A stretch of DNA of 64,000 nucleotides, from positions 16,797-80,796 of the forward strand of contig NZ_FUHU01000009.1 of assembly GCF_900163565.1 (NCBI RefSeq), written 5' to 3'. Position numbers and translations under genes: made by a program. The notes beneath the pieces were generated by a model that saw only the letters and a list, made by a program, of their open reading frames with translations, was not told the origin of the DNA and searched no databases. Source of the stretch: Agrococcus casei LMG 22410. Its GTDB lineage: Bacteria > Actinomycetota > Actinomycetes > Actinomycetales > Microbacteriaceae. Shown here piece after piece: positions 63,142-64,000 of this stretch (positions are counted from its first letter, which is position 1; each line of letters opens with the position of its first letter).

Positions 63142-63850
63142 GGCTCTTCACAGATGAGGGTATAGCTGTGGTGCGACCTGGGGCGGCGCGTCGGTGTCGG
63201 GGTGAGGGTCGAGGTCTTCCGATGATGGGAGTTCTCACACAACCCGTCCGGAAGACCTCGACGTGCCTGACGCTACCTTCACGCGCCCTGACCTGACTAC
63301 CTTCACCCGCCTCGACGGCCTCGGTCTGGAGGTCACCGGCCAGCTGCTCGAGCCTGACCGGTCCGTGCTGGCGTGCCGGGTCGTGGAGCCGGACGACTGG
63401 TGCAGGCGGTGCGGCTGCCAGGGCGTGCCCCGTGACACGGTGAGCAGGGAGTTGGCGCACGAGCCGTTCGGGTGGCGCCCTACCACGCTGGTGCTCACCG
63501 TGCGCCGCTACCGCTGCAAGGAGTGCTCGCACGTGTGGCGTCAGGACACCACCGCTGCGGCGCCGCCGCGGGCCAAGATCTCCCGCGCCGGCCTGCGGTG
63601 GGGTCTGGTCGGGATCGTCGTCGGCCACCTGTCGATGGCCCGAGTTGCCGAAGGACTGGGCGTGGCGTGGAACACCGCCAACGACGCGGTCCTGGCTGAG
63701 GGCCGGCGTCTGCTCATCGAGGACCCGACCCGCCTGGACGGTGTCAAGGTCGTCGGGGTCGATGAGCACGTGTGGCGGCACACCCGGCGCGGTGACAAGT
63801 ACGTCACCGTGATCATCGACCTCACCCCGGTCCGGGACGGCACCGGGCCC
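63142..63850 (+). mobile_element. ISL3-family insertion sequence E, interrupted
   Basis: Left end GGCTCTTCACAGATGAGGGT at 63142, then the leader hairpin at 63208-63262. The element is broken at 63850/63851, where unrelated sequence with an IS3-family gene begins. The remainder may lie beyond the window. Confidence 0.8.
63263..63850 (+). pseudogene. ISL3 transposase E, 3'-truncated
   Basis: GTG at 63263 opens 196 good codons: CRRCGCQG, CKECSHVWRQD, VGVDEHVWRHTRRGDKYVTV and IIDLTPVRDGTGP. After 63850 the reading frame enters foreign DNA and stops at 63892. If the rest of the element follows the insertion, this is an interrupted rather than deleted gene. Confidence 0.85.
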
Positions 63851-64000
63851 TCAGGGTCTGCTGAAGGTTCGGTTGAGTCTATGACCGCATGATTTCTGAC
63901 TGGGGTCGTGCTGGAAGGATGGCAATCGTGCCGAAGATCTATTCTGATGAGTTCAAGCGGGATGCTGTTGCGATGGTCGCTGCTGGCTCTTCGCAGAGGA
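63851..64000 (+). mobile_element. IS3-family element, left part
   Basis: Begins TCAGGGTCTGCTGAAGG directly at the break in copy E and carries the start of an OrfA gene. Only 150 bp are in the window, so the inverted repeat cannot be checked. Confidence 0.65.
63919..64000 (+). CDS. IS3-family transposase OrfA, 3'-truncated by window edge
   Basis: ATG at 63919, with GGAAGG directly before it, reads MAIVPKIYSDEFKRDAVAMV and AAGSSQR to the window end. The pattern YSxEFKRDAVxMV is the helix-turn-helix start of IS3-family OrfA proteins. A second start, GTG at 63928, is possible. Confidence 0.8.
   Translation, partial: MAIVPKIYSDEFKRDAVAMVAAGSSQR

Overview
The window is high-GC chromosomal DNA of an actinobacterium. 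Supporting signs are the gene set (LppP/LprE-like lipoproteins, an OleB-OleC fusion, an MrpA with MrpB fused to it, GlsA with a STAS domain), frequent GTG starts and many start codons lying 6-7 nt behind a TANNNT -10 box. A Micrococcales genus, perhaps Microbacteriaceae, is the best guess, but no rRNA or other marker gene is present to settle it.

Layout. 1-5.1 kb: end of a CPBP protease gene, then the glycine cleavage operon gcvT-gcvH-gcvP (minus strand) behind a glycine riboswitch and closed by a hairpin terminator. 5.1-11.3 kb: Mrp Na+/H+ antiporter operon mrpA(B)-C-D-E-F-G (minus), every junction a 4-nt stop/start overlap. 11.4-15.6 kb: sbcD-sbcC nuclease. 15.6-40 kb: ordinary chromosomal genes, mostly single genes or divergent pairs: LOG-family nucleosidase, Leu/Val-type dehydrogenase, SNF2 helicase, uronate-dehydrogenase-like protein, LLM oxidoreductase, glutaminase, M18 aminopeptidase, alpha/beta hydrolases, AraC regulator, VOC proteins, Mug glycosylase between two LppP/LprE-like lipoproteins, lipid kinase, isochorismatases, acetyltransferases and a Nudix hydrolase. 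40.2-45 kb: complete long-chain olefin pathway oleA-oleBC-oleD. 45-52.4 kb: small housekeeping or accessory genes, several carrying single-base frameshifts, plus a methyltransferase fused to a DUF6157 domain and an alanine-dehydrogenase/PNT-family gene.

52.4-54.3 kb looks like two short inserted blocks (a lower-GC lipoprotein gene; a membrane protein plus XRE regulator) bounded by related repeats that, on the minus strand, read as the end of a protein (EFRFNV-stop or similar). 54.4-64 kb is an insertion-sequence trap: one apparently intact ISL3 element, two damaged ones stacked beside it, two fragments, and one cut by an IS3-family element. Quinone-dependent D-lactate dehydrogenase (dld) and a PadR regulator/membrane protein pair lie between them.

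How the genes connect: glycine cleavage is controlled by its own product-related ligand through RNA; Mrp supports sodium and pH homeostasis; OleA condenses acyl-CoAs, OleD reduces the product, and the OleB and OleC domains finish the olefin. The strongest general signal is a set of 19 genes with the architecture of leaderless transcription. No tRNA, rRNA, CRISPR array or phage structural gene was seen.
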